From Bacilli bacterium (lineage in GTDB: Bacteria > Bacillota_I > Bacilli_A > RF39 > UBA660): a DNA stretch of 64,000 nt. Position numbers and translations under genes: made by a program. Below, in pieces: positions 18,925 to 28,156 of this stretch; the stretch's first letter is position 1; each line of letters starts with the position of its first letter. The notes beneath the pieces were generated by a model that worked only from the letters and a program-made list of their open reading frames with translations, had not been told where the DNA came from and made no database searches. The stretch spans positions 1-64,000 of the forward strand of contig JAGBJG010000005.1 in the NCBI GenBank assembly GCA_017934595.1, in the 5' to 3' direction.

Positions 18925-19535
18925 ATTATATCTATGATGTATTAGTTAATTTTAAGTATCCATTAATAGAATTTTATGATTGGAATATTGATGATGATAT
19001 ATTAAATATAAAACGTATACCATTATCTAAAATTAGTAGTGAAGATTTAAATATATTAAAATATCATAAATTCAAATTAAATATAACAGCTATTAAAGGT
19101 ATAACTAAAGTGTTTAATGATAGAAAGAAAAATTATAACTCTATTATTTATACAGATGGCAATGAAGCTATCGCGTTTAATTTTGATGATAAAGGTGTAT
19201 GCATATCTAAAAGTGATTTATTATTAGATGAAGAAAGAGATATCTTAGATAATTCTATATCATTAGATATAACTAATATAGAATATAAAGTAATGAGTAA
19301 AGATAATATTAATCAATATAGAACAAGAAATGAAGTTGAAATAACAAAATATTTAATAAATGAAATAGATAAAATAGATGATTTAGATAAATTAAACTAT
19401 ATCTATTATGAATGTTTTAATGAGCATAAAAATATATCTAAAACTAAACTTATTAATAGAATAAAAGGTGAATGGGACGATAAATATTATAAAATATATG
19501 ACTTTTTTAAATCAATTTCTATGAATAAAAACTAA
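18921..19535 (+). CDS. DUF3603-like cytosolic protein
   Basis: The 204-residue soluble protein opens MNYIYDVLVNF and YPLIEFYDWNIDDDILNIKR, a pattern I associate with the DUF3603 family of Bacilli. It is acidic and Asn/Ile-rich with no catalytic motif. Family assignment is by recollection of the N-terminus, hence tentative. It overlaps the 67-aa membrane protein and is 28 bp upstream of scpA, a conserved position near segregation genes. Confidence 0.5.
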   Translation: MNYIYDVLVNFKYPLIEFYDWNIDDDILNIKRIPLSKISSEDLNILKYHKFKLNITAIKGITKVFNDRKKNYNSIIYTDGNEAIAFNFDDKGVCISKSDLLLDEERDILDNSISLDITNIEYKVMSKDNINQYRTRNEVEITKYLINEIDKIDDLDKLNYIYYECFNEHKNISKTKLINRIKGEWDDKYYKIYDFFKSISMNKN

Positions 19536-19563
19536 TTAATGATATAATTATATAGGTGGTAAT

Positions 19564-20280
19564 ATGGACTATATAGTTAGTTTAAACGAATTTGAAGGCC
19601 CATTAGATTTATTACTACATCTAATTAAACAATCAAATATTGATATAATGGATATAGATTTAGAAGTTATTACTAAACAATATTTAGATTATATTGAAAA
19701 AGTTGAAAGTATGAATTTAGATGTAGCAAGTGAATATTTAGTTATGGCTGCTGAATTAATAGAAATGAAATCAAGATATCTTCTACCTAAACCAGAAGTA
19801 AGTGAGGATGAATTTGAAGAAGATCCTAGAGAAGAATTAATCCATAGATTATTAGAATATCAAGCATATAAAGATATAACTCCATCACTTCAAGAGATGG
19901 AAGTAGAAAGAAGTATGGCATATTCTAAAAATCCAAGTTTAAATATCACAGGAGTAGATTTAAATCCTGAATTATCAGATATCGTTGATATGGATGCTTT
20001 AACTAATGCATTTAAAGAATTTATAAAAAGAAAAGAAGCAGAAAAACCAATCGCTACTAAAATAACAAATAAAGAATATTCAGTGCATGAAAGAAGTAGA
20101 GAAATTAAAAGTGTCTTAAATAAAAAAGGTAAAGTAAAATTTGAAGAATTATTTACTGAATATAATAGAAACTATATAGTTGTTACATTCTTATCAATAT
20201 TAATTATGGCTAAGAATGGTGAAGTATTAATAGAACAAGAAGATAATTTTAAAGAATTATACATTAGTAATAGGAAGTGA
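19564..20280 (+). CDS. scpA: Segregation and condensation protein ScpA (kleisin)
   Basis: The 238-residue protein begins with the kleisin N-terminal signature: YIVSLNEFEGPLDLLLHLIK, then DIMDIDLEVITKQYLDYIE. An acidic linker and a C-terminal winged helix (GKVKFEELFTEYNRNYIVVT) follow. ScpA bridges the SMC heads with ScpB for chromosome compaction. scpB follows after 3 bp. Length and order are normal. Confidence 0.97.
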   Translation: MDYIVSLNEFEGPLDLLLHLIKQSNIDIMDIDLEVITKQYLDYIEKVESMNLDVASEYLVMAAELIEMKSRYLLPKPEVSEDEFEEDPREELIHRLLEYQAYKDITPSLQEMEVERSMAYSKNPSLNITGVDLNPELSDIVDMDALTNAFKEFIKRKEAEKPIATKITNKEYSVHERSREIKSVLNKKGKVKFEELFTEYNRNYIVVTFLSILIMAKNGEVLIEQEDNFKELYISNRK

Positions 20281-20283
20281 TTT

Positions 20284-20832
20284 ATGCAAGGTATATTAGA
20301 AGGACTACTTTTTATTGGTGGTGACGAAGGTGTTACTATAGATAAAGTAAAAGAAGTATTAGAAATAGATGATGAAAAATTAAATTACTTAATTAATAAT
20401 TTAAAAGAATCATATGATAGTGCTGATAGAGGTATTTGTCTTGAACAAGCAGGAGATACTTTAAAACTAGTTACTAAATTAGAATATAAAGATTATTATA
20501 AGAAAATGGTTGATATAGATAGTGACCTACTTTCTACAGCAGCATTAGAAACATTAGCTATTATTGCTTATAATCAACCTATGGTAAGAAGCCAAGTTGA
20601 TGAAGTAAGAGGCGTTGATTCATCTTATAATATTAGAAGATTAGTATTAAAAGGACTTATAGAGGAAAAAGGTAGATCAGAACTTCCTGGAAGACCAATT
20701 CTATATGGTACAACTGATAAATTTTTATCGCACTTTGGATTAAGTAATTTATCTGAACTTCCTAAAATAGAAGAAGAGGAAGTAGTAGATGAAGATGTAG
20801 ATTTATTTGAATCTAAATATCAAGAAAATTAG
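20284..20832 (+). CDS. scpB: Segregation and condensation protein ScpB
   Basis: The 182-residue protein has the two winged-helix domains of ScpB. The first starts LEGLLFIGGDEGVTIDKVKE; the second contains ALETLAIIAYNQPMVRSQVD and IRRLVLKGLIEEKGRSELPG, the strongest family signature. The tail is acidic. It dimerises and binds the ScpA kleisin to complete the SMC complex. Confidence 0.97.
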   Translation: MQGILEGLLFIGGDEGVTIDKVKEVLEIDDEKLNYLINNLKESYDSADRGICLEQAGDTLKLVTKLEYKDYYKKMVDIDSDLLSTAALETLAIIAYNQPMVRSQVDEVRGVDSSYNIRRLVLKGLIEEKGRSELPGRPILYGTTDKFLSHFGLSNLSELPKIEEEEVVDEDVDLFESKYQEN

Positions 20833-20872
20833 TTATACTAATTTCTTTTTATTTATGATATAATCTATATAT

Positions 20873-20958
20873 GCACGTGTGGCGGAATGGTAGACGCGGC
20901 AGACTCAAAATCTGCTGGGGGCAACCTCATGGGGGTTCAAGTCCCTTCACGTGCACCA
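20873..20958 (+). tRNA. tRNA-Leu (CAA)
   Basis: Acceptor arms GCACGTG and CACGTGC pair, followed by discriminator A and an encoded CCA. The anticodon stem GCAGA/TCTGC encloses the loop CTCAAAA, giving anticodon CAA. A long variable arm, as in class II tRNAs, and the T-loop GTTCAAGTC are present. A TATAAT at about 20859 lies just upstream. Confidence 0.95.
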
Positions 20959-21067
20959 ATATTGAAATCGTTCGAACTTTTAAAGTTCGTTTTTATTTCC
21001 ACAAAATACCAAACAAAATTTCGTGACAAATACACGAACATATGTTATAATTAATATGGTGATGATT

Positions 21068-22282
21068 ATGACTCTAAAAGAAAAGCTAATTATACTATCA
21101 GATTCTGCTAAATATGATGCATCATGTTCATCAAGTGGTAGTACAAGAAGGAATAGTAATGGAGTAGGTAATGCAGCATATTCAGGTATATGTCATACCT
21201 TTTCTAGTGATGGAAGATGTGTATCCTTACTTAAAATACTTATGACTAATGCATGTATCTTTGATTGTAAGTATTGTATTAATAGGAGAAGTAATGATGT
21301 CAAAAGAGCTTTATTTACTCCTGAAGAAATATGTGAAATAACAATGAATTTTTATAAAAGAAATTATATAGAAGGACTATTCTTAAGTTCAGGAATTATT
21401 AAAAGTCCTGATTATACGATGGAAAAGATTATCGAAACGATAAGTTTACTTAGATATAAATATCATTTTAATGGATATATTCATGCAAAAGCTATACCAG
21501 GTGCGAGTGAATACTTACTTAAAAAATTAGGCAAACTAGTAGATAGATTAAGTGCCAATATAGAATTACCTAGTGATTCTAGTTTGAAACTTTTAGCCCC
21601 TCAAAAGAATGTAGATAAAATAAGCACTATTATGGATACAGTAAAGAAAAACCGAAGTAAGAGTTTTACCCCAGCGGGCCAAAGCACACAAATGATTATA
21701 GGTGCAAGTAAAGAAACTGATTTAGATATACTGGGTAAAAGTGAACATTTATATAATACGTATGATCTTAGAAGAGTATTTTATTCAGCCTATATTCCTG
21801 TTAATAAAGATAATTTATTACCATCTATAGAAATGCCACCTTTAGTAAGAGAAAATAGATTATATCAAGCTGATTGGCTACTTAGATTTTATAATTATAA
21901 AGTTGATAACTTATTAGATAAAAATAATCCTAATTTTAATGTTTTAATCGATCCAAAAGCTGATTGGGCATTGAGACATATGGAAGAATTTCCTAAAGAA
22001 ATTAATAAGGCTAGTTATTATGATTTACTTAAAATACCAGGGATAGGACCTAAATCAGCCAAAAGAATAGTATCATCTAGAAAATATTTTAAAATTGAAT
22101 TTAAAGATTTGAAAAAAATGGGTATATCTTTGAAGAGAGCTAAGTACTTTATTTTATGCAATGGCAAATATTTTACTAACATGGAAATATTTAATAAAAG
22201 ATTTATTGAAAGCAATCTAATTTTAGAAAATAAGGAACCTATAAAGAATGTAGGAGTACAATTAAGTTTATTCAATGAATGA
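21068..22282 (+). CDS. Putative DNA modification/repair radical SAM protein (TIGR03916-like)
   Basis: The ATG at 21068 follows GGTGATGAT, giving 404 residues. Radical SAM cysteines are C63, C67 and C70 (CIFDCKYC). The N-terminal KYDASCSSSGSTRRNSNGVG and CHTFSSDGRCVSLLKILMTN are typical of the TIGR03916 family. A helix-hairpin-helix near residue 320 (LLKIPGIGPKSAKRIVSSR) indicates DNA binding. Family members are linked with a DUF4130 protein and uracil-DNA-glycosylase-like domains, suggesting nucleic-acid repair or modification, but the reaction is unknown. The DUF4130 gene overlaps its 3' end by 8 bp. Confidence 0.85.
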   Translation: MTLKEKLIILSDSAKYDASCSSSGSTRRNSNGVGNAAYSGICHTFSSDGRCVSLLKILMTNACIFDCKYCINRRSNDVKRALFTPEEICEITMNFYKRNYIEGLFLSSGIIKSPDYTMEKIIETISLLRYKYHFNGYIHAKAIPGASEYLLKKLGKLVDRLSANIELPSDSSLKLLAPQKNVDKISTIMDTVKKNRSKSFTPAGQSTQMIIGASKETDLDILGKSEHLYNTYDLRRVFYSAYIPVNKDNLLPSIEMPPLVRENRLYQADWLLRFYNYKVDNLLDKNNPNFNVLIDPKADWALRHMEEFPKEINKASYYDLLKIPGIGPKSAKRIVSSRKYFKIEFKDLKKMGISLKRAKYFILCNGKYFTNMEIFNKRFIESNLILENKEPIKNVGVQLSLFNE

Positions 22283-23012
22283 TTATTTATATGATGGAAC
22301 ATATTCATCTTTATTAGGATTAATATATACTTTAATCAAAAGTAAAACTATTCCGAATGTAATTAAGAGAGAAGATGAATATATATCTAATTTATTTATG
22401 GAACCAATATATCTAAAATTAGAGAATAAAGAATTAATAAATAGTTTAAAAAAAGAAGTATCTATGTTAGTTTTATATACTGCATATTATATTTATTTAT
22501 CAAACGTGAATAATAAAGAAATGATAATATATGGATTTATTAAAAATGCTATTAAATATAAAAATACAGTTTTTTATAGAAGAGATATTTATGTAGTATC
22601 AGAAGCTATAAGAATATCTAATCAAGTTAAAGGTGAGGCACATCGTATGAAGGGATTCTTAAGATTTAAAAAGATGAAAAATTTCTATTACGCTACTATT
22701 GAACCTACACATAACATTATATGGATAATTACTAGACATTTTAAGGATAGATTAAAGGATGAATGTTGGATTATTAAAGATAGTAAAAGAGGTGTATATG
22801 CAATATATGATTTAAAAAAGGTAACATATTTGCAAGAAAATGATATTATTAAGCTAAATTTAGACTTATCAGATGATGAAACTCTATTTGAAGATTTATG
22901 GAAGACATTTTTTAAAACTGTCGCGATTAAAGAAAGAGAAAACTTGAAATGTCAGATGAATCATGCACCTAAAAAATATTGGAATAATATGTTAGAAATG
23001 GAGGATTTATGA
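22275..23012 (+). CDS. DUF4130 / TIGR03915-like DNA metabolism protein
   Basis: The 245-residue protein opens YLYDGTYSSLLGLIYTLI, as in DUF4130 proteins (YxYDGTFxGLL), and contains EAHRMKGFLRFKKM and TIEPTHNIIWIITRHFKDRL, which are the family core. It overlaps the radical SAM gene by 8 bp and the chaperonin gene by four. DUF4130 and the TIGR03916 radical SAM protein form a conserved two-gene pair; in many relatives DUF4130 is fused to a uracil-DNA-glycosylase-like domain, absent here. The function is presumed DNA repair. Confidence 0.85.
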   Translation: MNDYLYDGTYSSLLGLIYTLIKSKTIPNVIKREDEYISNLFMEPIYLKLENKELINSLKKEVSMLVLYTAYYIYLSNVNNKEMIIYGFIKNAIKYKNTVFYRRDIYVVSEAIRISNQVKGEAHRMKGFLRFKKMKNFYYATIEPTHNIIWIITRHFKDRLKDECWIIKDSKRGVYAIYDLKKVTYLQENDIIKLNLDLSDDETLFEDLWKTFFKTVAIKERENLKCQMNHAPKKYWNNMLEMEDL

Positions 23013-24520
23013 AAAAGGTTATCAGTGGAGAAGAACTTAAAGAAGTTATGCAAAAATCTATAAATTTAATATGTGGGGCAGTTGCATCTACATTAGGACC
23101 TTCAGGTAATAATGTACTCATTGATAGTGGTGATGCATCTCCTTTTATAACTAATGATGGCGTTACAATCGCATCATCAATATCAAGTGAAGATAAAAGA
23201 ATTAATGCTATTCTAGAAATTATTAAAGAAGCTTCACTCAAAACTGATGAGGTAGTTGGTGATGGTACAACTACTACTTTAGTACTGTTACAAAGCATAT
23301 TCAATAATGGTATTGAAAGAATAAAATCAGGTATTAATCCTATTACAGTAAAAAAAGAATTAGATAAATCTTTAGACATAGCTATTTCAAAATTAAAAGG
23401 ATTAAGTAGGGTGCCTTCTAAAAAAGATTTTACATCTATAGCTAGTATTTCATCTAACGATAAAGAAATAGGTAAATTTCTAGAAAATGTATATTCAATA
23501 ATGGGTAGTAAACATGCAATAAAAATAAGTGAAGGTAAAGAAAAGACTTATTATGAGATAAAAAAAGGATATACCATTGAGACTGATATACCTAATATAT
23601 ATTTTGATGATAAAAAAAAGATTAGTCTAAGCCATGCTTATATTTTACTTTTAAAAGGTTATTTAAGTGATTTAGAAAGTATAGCTGATATTATAAATGA
23701 GGGGCTTAATCGAAATAAAAATATTGTTATACTAGCAGATGATTATGATATGGATATATCAAATCAAATTATACTTTATAATATTCAAATGAATAAGAAT
23801 ATATATTTATTTAAATTACCTGATTATGGGAGTAGAAAAGATGCGATAGAAAAAGATATATCAATACTCACTAACGCTAAAATAATAAATACAGAATATG
23901 ATAATATATCATTCGCTGATTTGGGATTATCTAAAGAGTTAATAATTAACAAGGAAGAAATTGTAATTATAAATGATATTGATGTTACTTCAAGGATTGA
24001 AAAGATAAAAAATGATTATAATAATGAAACATCAGATTATGAAAAAGAATTTTTATCAAAGCGAATTGCTTTACTAGAAAATGGTATAGCTACCATATAC
24101 GTAGGTGGCAAAACTAAAACAGAAATTAAAGAAAAACTTATGCGTTTTGAAGATGCTTTAAATGCCTTAGAAGTAGCAAATAATGGAATACTTATAGGTG
24201 AAGGAATATCATTATTTAAAATAAGTGATGATATAGATAATGATATATTAAAAGAATCTTTAAAAGTCCCATTTAAAAAGATTATGGAAAATGCTTTGGG
24301 TGAATATAAAGACATTGAAGAATCAATATTGAAATCTAACTATAACCTAATTTATAATTTTGAAACAAATGAGTTAGAAAATATATCTGATACTTCCATA
24401 ATAGATCCTACTAATGTTACTATTGAAGCTTTAAAAAATGCTGTATCGATTGCAGGAATGTTACTTACAACTAATTTTATTGTGATAAATGAAATAGATG
24501 AAATAAAAGATACATTATAA
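23009..24520 (+). CDS. Divergent GroEL-like chaperonin
   Basis: The 503-residue protein aligns with Cpn60 throughout. LGPSGNNVLID replaces LGPKGRNVVLD, TNDGVTIA is kept, GDGTTTTLVL is the ATP site, and RFEDALNALEVANNGIL retains the catalytic aspartate region (VEDAL). The apical domain is poorly conserved and the C-terminal GGM repeats are missing. No groES gene is next to it. It overlaps the DUF4130 gene (ATGA), so it is co-translated with a repair-type radical SAM pair. It may be the only chaperonin of a reduced genome or a specialised paralog. Confidence 0.85.
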   Translation: MKKVISGEELKEVMQKSINLICGAVASTLGPSGNNVLIDSGDASPFITNDGVTIASSISSEDKRINAILEIIKEASLKTDEVVGDGTTTTLVLLQSIFNNGIERIKSGINPITVKKELDKSLDIAISKLKGLSRVPSKKDFTSIASISSNDKEIGKFLENVYSIMGSKHAIKISEGKEKTYYEIKKGYTIETDIPNIYFDDKKKISLSHAYILLLKGYLSDLESIADIINEGLNRNKNIVILADDYDMDISNQIILYNIQMNKNIYLFKLPDYGSRKDAIEKDISILTNAKIINTEYDNISFADLGLSKELIINKEEIVIINDIDVTSRIEKIKNDYNNETSDYEKEFLSKRIALLENGIATIYVGGKTKTEIKEKLMRFEDALNALEVANNGILIGEGISLFKISDDIDNDILKESLKVPFKKIMENALGEYKDIEESILKSNYNLIYNFETNELENISDTSIIDPTNVTIEALKNAVSIAGMLLTTNFIVINEIDEIKDTL

Positions 24521-24542
24521 AAAGCACATTAGTGCTTTTTAT
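24519..24542. terminator. Bidirectional terminator after the chaperonin gene
   Basis: AAAAGCAC and GTGCTTTT form an 8-bp stem around ATTA; it serves the chaperonin operon and the convergent gene at 24529. Confidence 0.8.
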
Positions 24543-25380
24543 ATATTAAAATTGCATCTTTTTTATTTTCTGTTACGCCTTCAAAAGTTGTTGTTCTAAC
24601 TTCAACTTTGTGATTGTTTAATTTGCTTTTTAGATCACTGAAATTGAAACAATCTTTACATGTTTTTAGTCTATGATTATGGTAACTAATGTTATATAAA
24701 TATGCGACTAACATTTTTCCATCAATATTTAATCTATGTGATAGGTAAGTTACACTATCTACAAAATCATCTAATGCCATATAGTCACAAACATTCGAAA
24801 GCCAAATATTATCATATCTTTTGGTTAATTTAACACTTTTGATATTATCTGTTATAAATCTAATGTTTATATTTTTAATTTTTGTTTTAGTATCATCAAA
24901 TAATATACTGCTACTTAAATATAAATTAGAATTTATGATATTATGAGAACTCATTGTATCATTAATAAAGTAATTAGCTAATATTTCTGAGTAAGTGAAA
25001 GTATTAAAAATATTATCCCAGAATTCAAATGCTTCATTGTTTAAATTTTTTAATGTATCTTTAATTTTATTATATGAATCTATATTAAATAGTTCACGGT
25101 TAATTCTATAATATTCTTTATAATGAGTGGGGCATAAGAAAGTTAAGTATTCTTCCATACTTAAGCTTATAAGAGCGGCTAATTTTAAGTAATAATAATA
25201 CTTAGTATTAGGTGAAATATCTAATATAGTCGCGCTTTTTAATCCTTTTAGGCTTGCGTCTATAACTTGATCAGCTGATGAACCTACTGTTAATAAGGTT
25301 TTATTCTTCAAATCAAATTTATCAATATAACCTGATATATTTTCAGTAGTGAAAGAATATAATCTATCAAATTGCTTCAT
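24529..25380 (-). CDS. Rossmann-fold SAM-dependent transferase-like protein (DUF3419-like)
   Basis: The 283-residue soluble protein has LLTVGSSADQVIDASLKG followed by SATILDISP, a nucleotide-binding motif I as in S-adenosylmethionine transferases. YDNIWLSNVCDYMALDDF resembles motif IV, and LNIDGKMLVAYLYN follows. The overall pattern, with a long helical middle, recalls DUF3419/BtaA-like amino-carboxypropyl transferases, but this is a judgement from motif layout. The ATG at 25380 follows GGGGTGATATT. It stands alone, convergent with the chaperonin operon. Confidence 0.5.
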   Translation of the reverse strand: MKQFDRLYSFTTENISGYIDKFDLKNKTLLTVGSSADQVIDASLKGLKSATILDISPNTKYYYYLKLAALISLSMEEYLTFLCPTHYKEYYRINRELFNIDSYNKIKDTLKNLNNEAFEFWDNIFNTFTYSEILANYFINDTMSSHNIINSNLYLSSSILFDDTKTKIKNINIRFITDNIKSVKLTKRYDNIWLSNVCDYMALDDFVDSVTYLSHRLNIDGKMLVAYLYNISYHNHRLKTCKDCFNFSDLKSKLNNHKVEVRTTTFEGVTENKKDAILIYKKH

Positions 25381-25478
25381 AATATCACCCCTTCTTTGTA
25401 GTTAGTTATTATATCATTTTTAAATAAAATATCAAGTTTGTTATACATGGAATTTGATTTGTGATAAAATATAGTTAT

Positions 25479-25552
25479 TACCCCATGGCCAAGCGGTAAG
25501 GCATCGGACTCTGACTCCGAGATCGCTAGTCCGAATCTAGCTGGGGTAGCCA
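25479..25552 (+). tRNA. tRNA-Gln (CTG)
   Basis: Acceptor arms TACCCCA and TGGGGTA pair; discriminator G and CCA follow. The anticodon stem TCGGA/TCCGA encloses CTCTGAC, so the anticodon is CTG. The T-loop TCCGAATC is normal. Confidence 0.93.
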
Positions 25553-25553
25553 A

Positions 25554-25629
25554 GCCGACTTAGCTTAGCTGGTAGAGCAACGCATTCGTAACGCGTAGGT
25601 CGGAGGTTCGAATCCCTCAGTCGGCACCA
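25554..25629 (+). tRNA. tRNA-Thr (CGT)
   Basis: Acceptor arms GCCGACT and AGTCGGC pair; discriminator A and CCA follow. The anticodon loop TTCGTAA gives CGT, and the T-loop is GTTCGAATCC. It follows tRNA-Gln after one base, so the two are one transcript. Confidence 0.95.
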
Positions 25630-25639
25630 TATGATTTTT

Positions 25640-25665
25640 ACTCAAATAAATAGTTTGAGTTTTTA
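25640..25665 (+). terminator. Terminator of the tRNA pair
   Basis: ACTCAAA and TTTGAGT form a 7-bp stem around TAAATAG, followed by TTTTTAT. Confidence 0.75.
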
Positions 25666-25719
25666 TTTACTCATAAATGTGCTATAATATGCATCAGTTT
25701 TAATAAGGAGATGGATGAA

Positions 25720-26307
25720 ATGACAGCTTTAGAAGTACTTAGTTATATTGAAAATGTACCAATTGTATTAAACAATAATTACTACTATCATGCGTTTGTA
25801 TATGATCATGATGATTTTGTTAATATGATAAATAAAGGTATCAAAGCACCTATCTATCTTAATCGAAGTGGTGATGGCTATAACGGACTTTTTTATGTAA
25901 GTTTATCTAAGAATTTAGGGTGTAAAGATTCTATATATGAAGAATTAAATTCACTACCTATGTTTATCATAAATGAGAAAATATTCACATTTAAAACAAA
26001 AAATGGTTTACCCCCATCATTCTCATTAATGAAATCACCATTACCTATTAGATATAGTGATTATGAAGATGAGTATCAAAAGTTTTTAAAAGTAAAACCA
26101 AAAGATATATTAGGAATACAATTTAATTTATTTTCTAATGTAGATGATTCAAATATAAGATACAGTATGGCTATATTACAATCTATAATAAATGATTTGG
26201 AAAACGAAAATAGTAATATGCCGATAATAGATGGTGTTACTTCTAGAATGATAAATAAGAATAAAGTAATGTCATTAAATTTAAAAAATATAGGCTCAAA
26301 GGAATAG
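25720..26307 (+). CDS. Hypothetical protein, 195 aa
   Basis: The ATG at 25720 lies 9 bp after AAGGAG, better spaced than the in-frame ATG at 25711. The soluble, acidic protein contains paired aromatic residues (NNNYYYHAFVYDHDDF) and an alpha/beta pattern without recognised catalytic motif. I do not recognise it. It stands alone between the tRNA terminator and its own terminator at 26293, suggesting a small autonomous gene. Confidence 0.55.
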   Translation: MTALEVLSYIENVPIVLNNNYYYHAFVYDHDDFVNMINKGIKAPIYLNRSGDGYNGLFYVSLSKNLGCKDSIYEELNSLPMFIINEKIFTFKTKNGLPPSFSLMKSPLPIRYSDYEDEYQKFLKVKPKDILGIQFNLFSNVDDSNIRYSMAILQSIINDLENENSNMPIIDGVTSRMINKNKVMSLNLKNIGSKE

Positions 26308-26325
26308 TTTGAGTCTTTTATTTTA
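26293..26325 (+). terminator. Terminator overlapping the 195-aa gene end
   Basis: GGCTCAAA and TTTGAGTC form an 8-bp stem that encloses the stop codon TAG; a T-rich tract follows. Confidence 0.65.
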
Positions 26326-26373
26326 TTCAATTTTATTGTATACTTATATAAGATAGGAATAGGGGATGAGGTT

Positions 26374-27978
26374 ATGATACTACGTAAGCCATATGCTTTT
26401 TTGATTAAAAATTTTAAACTATTTCATTTAATCATGACTATTTTAATGGCCTATGTATTCTATAAAACGTGGACCATATTGTCAGTATTTAATGACTATT
26501 TCGCATCAGGTACTGCTTTAATAGGATCTAATGCATCCGCAACGACATATACTTTTATGCTATTCTTTATTCCGGTATTAATAATAATATTTTCATTAAT
26601 ACTATTTTGGGTAATGGTGGTTAAGAAAAAACCAAGTTCATTATATATAATTACGATTATAATTTATATTTATGCTTTAGCAATGTTTGGTATGGGTAAA
26701 TCCACATTACTAAATATGGAAATAAATATTCTTGATATAAGACTTATCAAGATGACTAGGGATTTAACAACAATAGCTTTTATTCTACAAATATATCCTT
26801 TAGTTAAAAGTTTAGTAAGAGCTGTTGGCTTTGATATTAAACAATTCGATTTTGGTAAAGATTTAGCTGAATTAGAAATTGAAGAAGCTGATAGTGAAGA
26901 ATTTGAAGTAAATGTATCAGTAGATACAAATAAAGTTAAAAGAGGATTTAACTTTAGAAAAAGAGAATTTAGATATCTTTTTGTAGAAAATAAAGTATTA
27001 ATTATATTATCTACTATAGTTATACTAGCTATTATAGGTGGTGTTACTGTTATCCTAATGCTTAGACATGGTGTCATCAAAAATATTGGTGAATCATTTA
27101 CTGTTAGTAGTTTTACTTTCAAAGTAAATAATGCTTATATAACAAGAAAAGATTATAAAGGAAATACATTAAATTTAAATGAAAAAATGTCCTTATTAGT
27201 TATACCTTTTAAAGTTAAAAATAATAGTGATATTGATAAGAGTTTCCTAACAGCTAATATAATGTTAGATATAGGAGATCATAGATTTAGAAATAGTATT
27301 ATATATCGCGATAGTATGTCTGATTTAGGTGTAGTTTATAATGGTGAAAATATTAAATCTAAAACAGAAGAATATAAAACATTTATATTTGAAGTACCAA
27401 CTAACTATTTATCTGATAAAATAGAACTTAAATTTATAACATCAATTAGTACAGAAGGTAAAGATTTAATACCTACATATATAACAGTAAATATAAATCC
27501 TAAAGATTTAGATAGTAAATTAGAAACATTTACTTTAGAAAATGGTAATACAGATTTAAGTAAAACAATACTTAAAAATAGTAATATTACTATCGAAAAT
27601 ACATCTATAGCTAAAAAGTTTAAAATAGATTATAAATATAAAGTAAGTGATACAGAAGCTATAGATTCATATGAATATATTTATGCACCACTAGATACTA
27701 ATGTAGATAAATCCTTACTTAAAATAACAGGTGAATTATCTTTAGGTGAAGGTATTAATATAACAGATTTATATGATTTAATTAATACATATGGATATAT
27801 TAAATATGAATTAAATGGTCAAACTAAAAAATTATATACATTAAATAAAGTAAATCCATCTTACACTAAATCATCTAAGACTTTATATATAGGCGTACCT
27901 AGTGATATGGAAAAAGCAAGTAGTGTATCATTAATTTTAAATATTAGAGGTAAAGAGTATACTTATAAAATTAAGTAA
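26374..27978 (+). CDS. Polytopic membrane protein with large extracytoplasmic domain
   Basis: The 534-residue protein has membrane segments at about residues 17-36, 65-87, 92-110 and 124-150, a cytoplasmic loop rich in Glu and Lys, and a further helix at 210-232. Residues 235-534 then form an extracytoplasmic beta-rich part; its first half (FKVNNAYITRKDYKGNTLNL, VIPFKVKNNSDID) resembles DUF4352-type immunoglobulin-like domains. Its last 15 codons and terminator are duplicated 10.3 kb downstream, flanking the biosynthetic cassette. The gene itself is intact. Function unknown. Confidence 0.65.
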   Translation: MILRKPYAFLIKNFKLFHLIMTILMAYVFYKTWTILSVFNDYFASGTALIGSNASATTYTFMLFFIPVLIIIFSLILFWVMVVKKKPSSLYIITIIIYIYALAMFGMGKSTLLNMEINILDIRLIKMTRDLTTIAFILQIYPLVKSLVRAVGFDIKQFDFGKDLAELEIEEADSEEFEVNVSVDTNKVKRGFNFRKREFRYLFVENKVLIILSTIVILAIIGGVTVILMLRHGVIKNIGESFTVSSFTFKVNNAYITRKDYKGNTLNLNEKMSLLVIPFKVKNNSDIDKSFLTANIMLDIGDHRFRNSIIYRDSMSDLGVVYNGENIKSKTEEYKTFIFEVPTNYLSDKIELKFITSISTEGKDLIPTYITVNINPKDLDSKLETFTLENGNTDLSKTILKNSNITIENTSIAKKFKIDYKYKVSDTEAIDSYEYIYAPLDTNVDKSLLKITGELSLGEGINITDLYDLINTYGYIKYELNGQTKKLYTLNKVNPSYTKSSKTLYIGVPSDMEKASSVSLILNIRGKEYTYKIK

Positions 27979-27992
27979 TACTCTTTTACTTT
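27931..27992 (+). repeat. 62-bp direct repeat, left copy (cassette 1)
   Basis: The sequence is identical over 62 bp with 38206-38267. It contains the last 15 codons, the stop and the terminator of the membrane protein gene at 26374. The two copies enclose 10.2 kb with different codon use. Confidence 0.95.
27952..27991 (+). terminator. Terminator of the 534-aa membrane protein gene
   Basis: AAAGAGTA pairs with TACTCTTT outside and ACTTA with TAAGT inside; T residues follow. The stem overlaps the last codons and is duplicated at 38227-38266. Confidence 0.7.
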
Positions 27993-28037
27993 ACACTATA
28001 AAATGAAAAAATCTAGCAATGGTTTAACCGAGAGAAT

Positions 28038-28073
28038 ATATCAAACTAAACATAGATAAATAAACTTTGATAT
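28038..28073. promoter_or_regulatory. Dyad upstream of the cassette 1 promoter
   Basis: ATATCAAA and TTTGATAT are perfect 8-bp arms 20 bp apart, ending 20 bp before the -35 box. It is a possible regulator site. Confidence 0.35.
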
Positions 28074-28092
28074 GTATTGACGATTTAATGTA

Positions 28093-28121
28093 TTGACATA
28101 TATATAAAAAAGGTTTAAAAT
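28093..28121 (+). promoter_or_regulatory. Promoter of the biosynthetic cassette
   Basis: A consensus TTGACA and TAAAAT are separated by 17 bp. Transcription would start about 28 bp before the leader peptide at 28157. Confidence 0.7.
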
Positions 28122-28156
28122 TAATTTTAATGTTTTAAAAAAAGGGGACTGGTAGT

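Noticed and set aside
27988-28000. 12-mer CTTTACACTATA shared with 38946-38957
   Set aside because: It is outside the 62-bp repeat, and a match of this length in AT-rich DNA of 64 kb can arise by chance.
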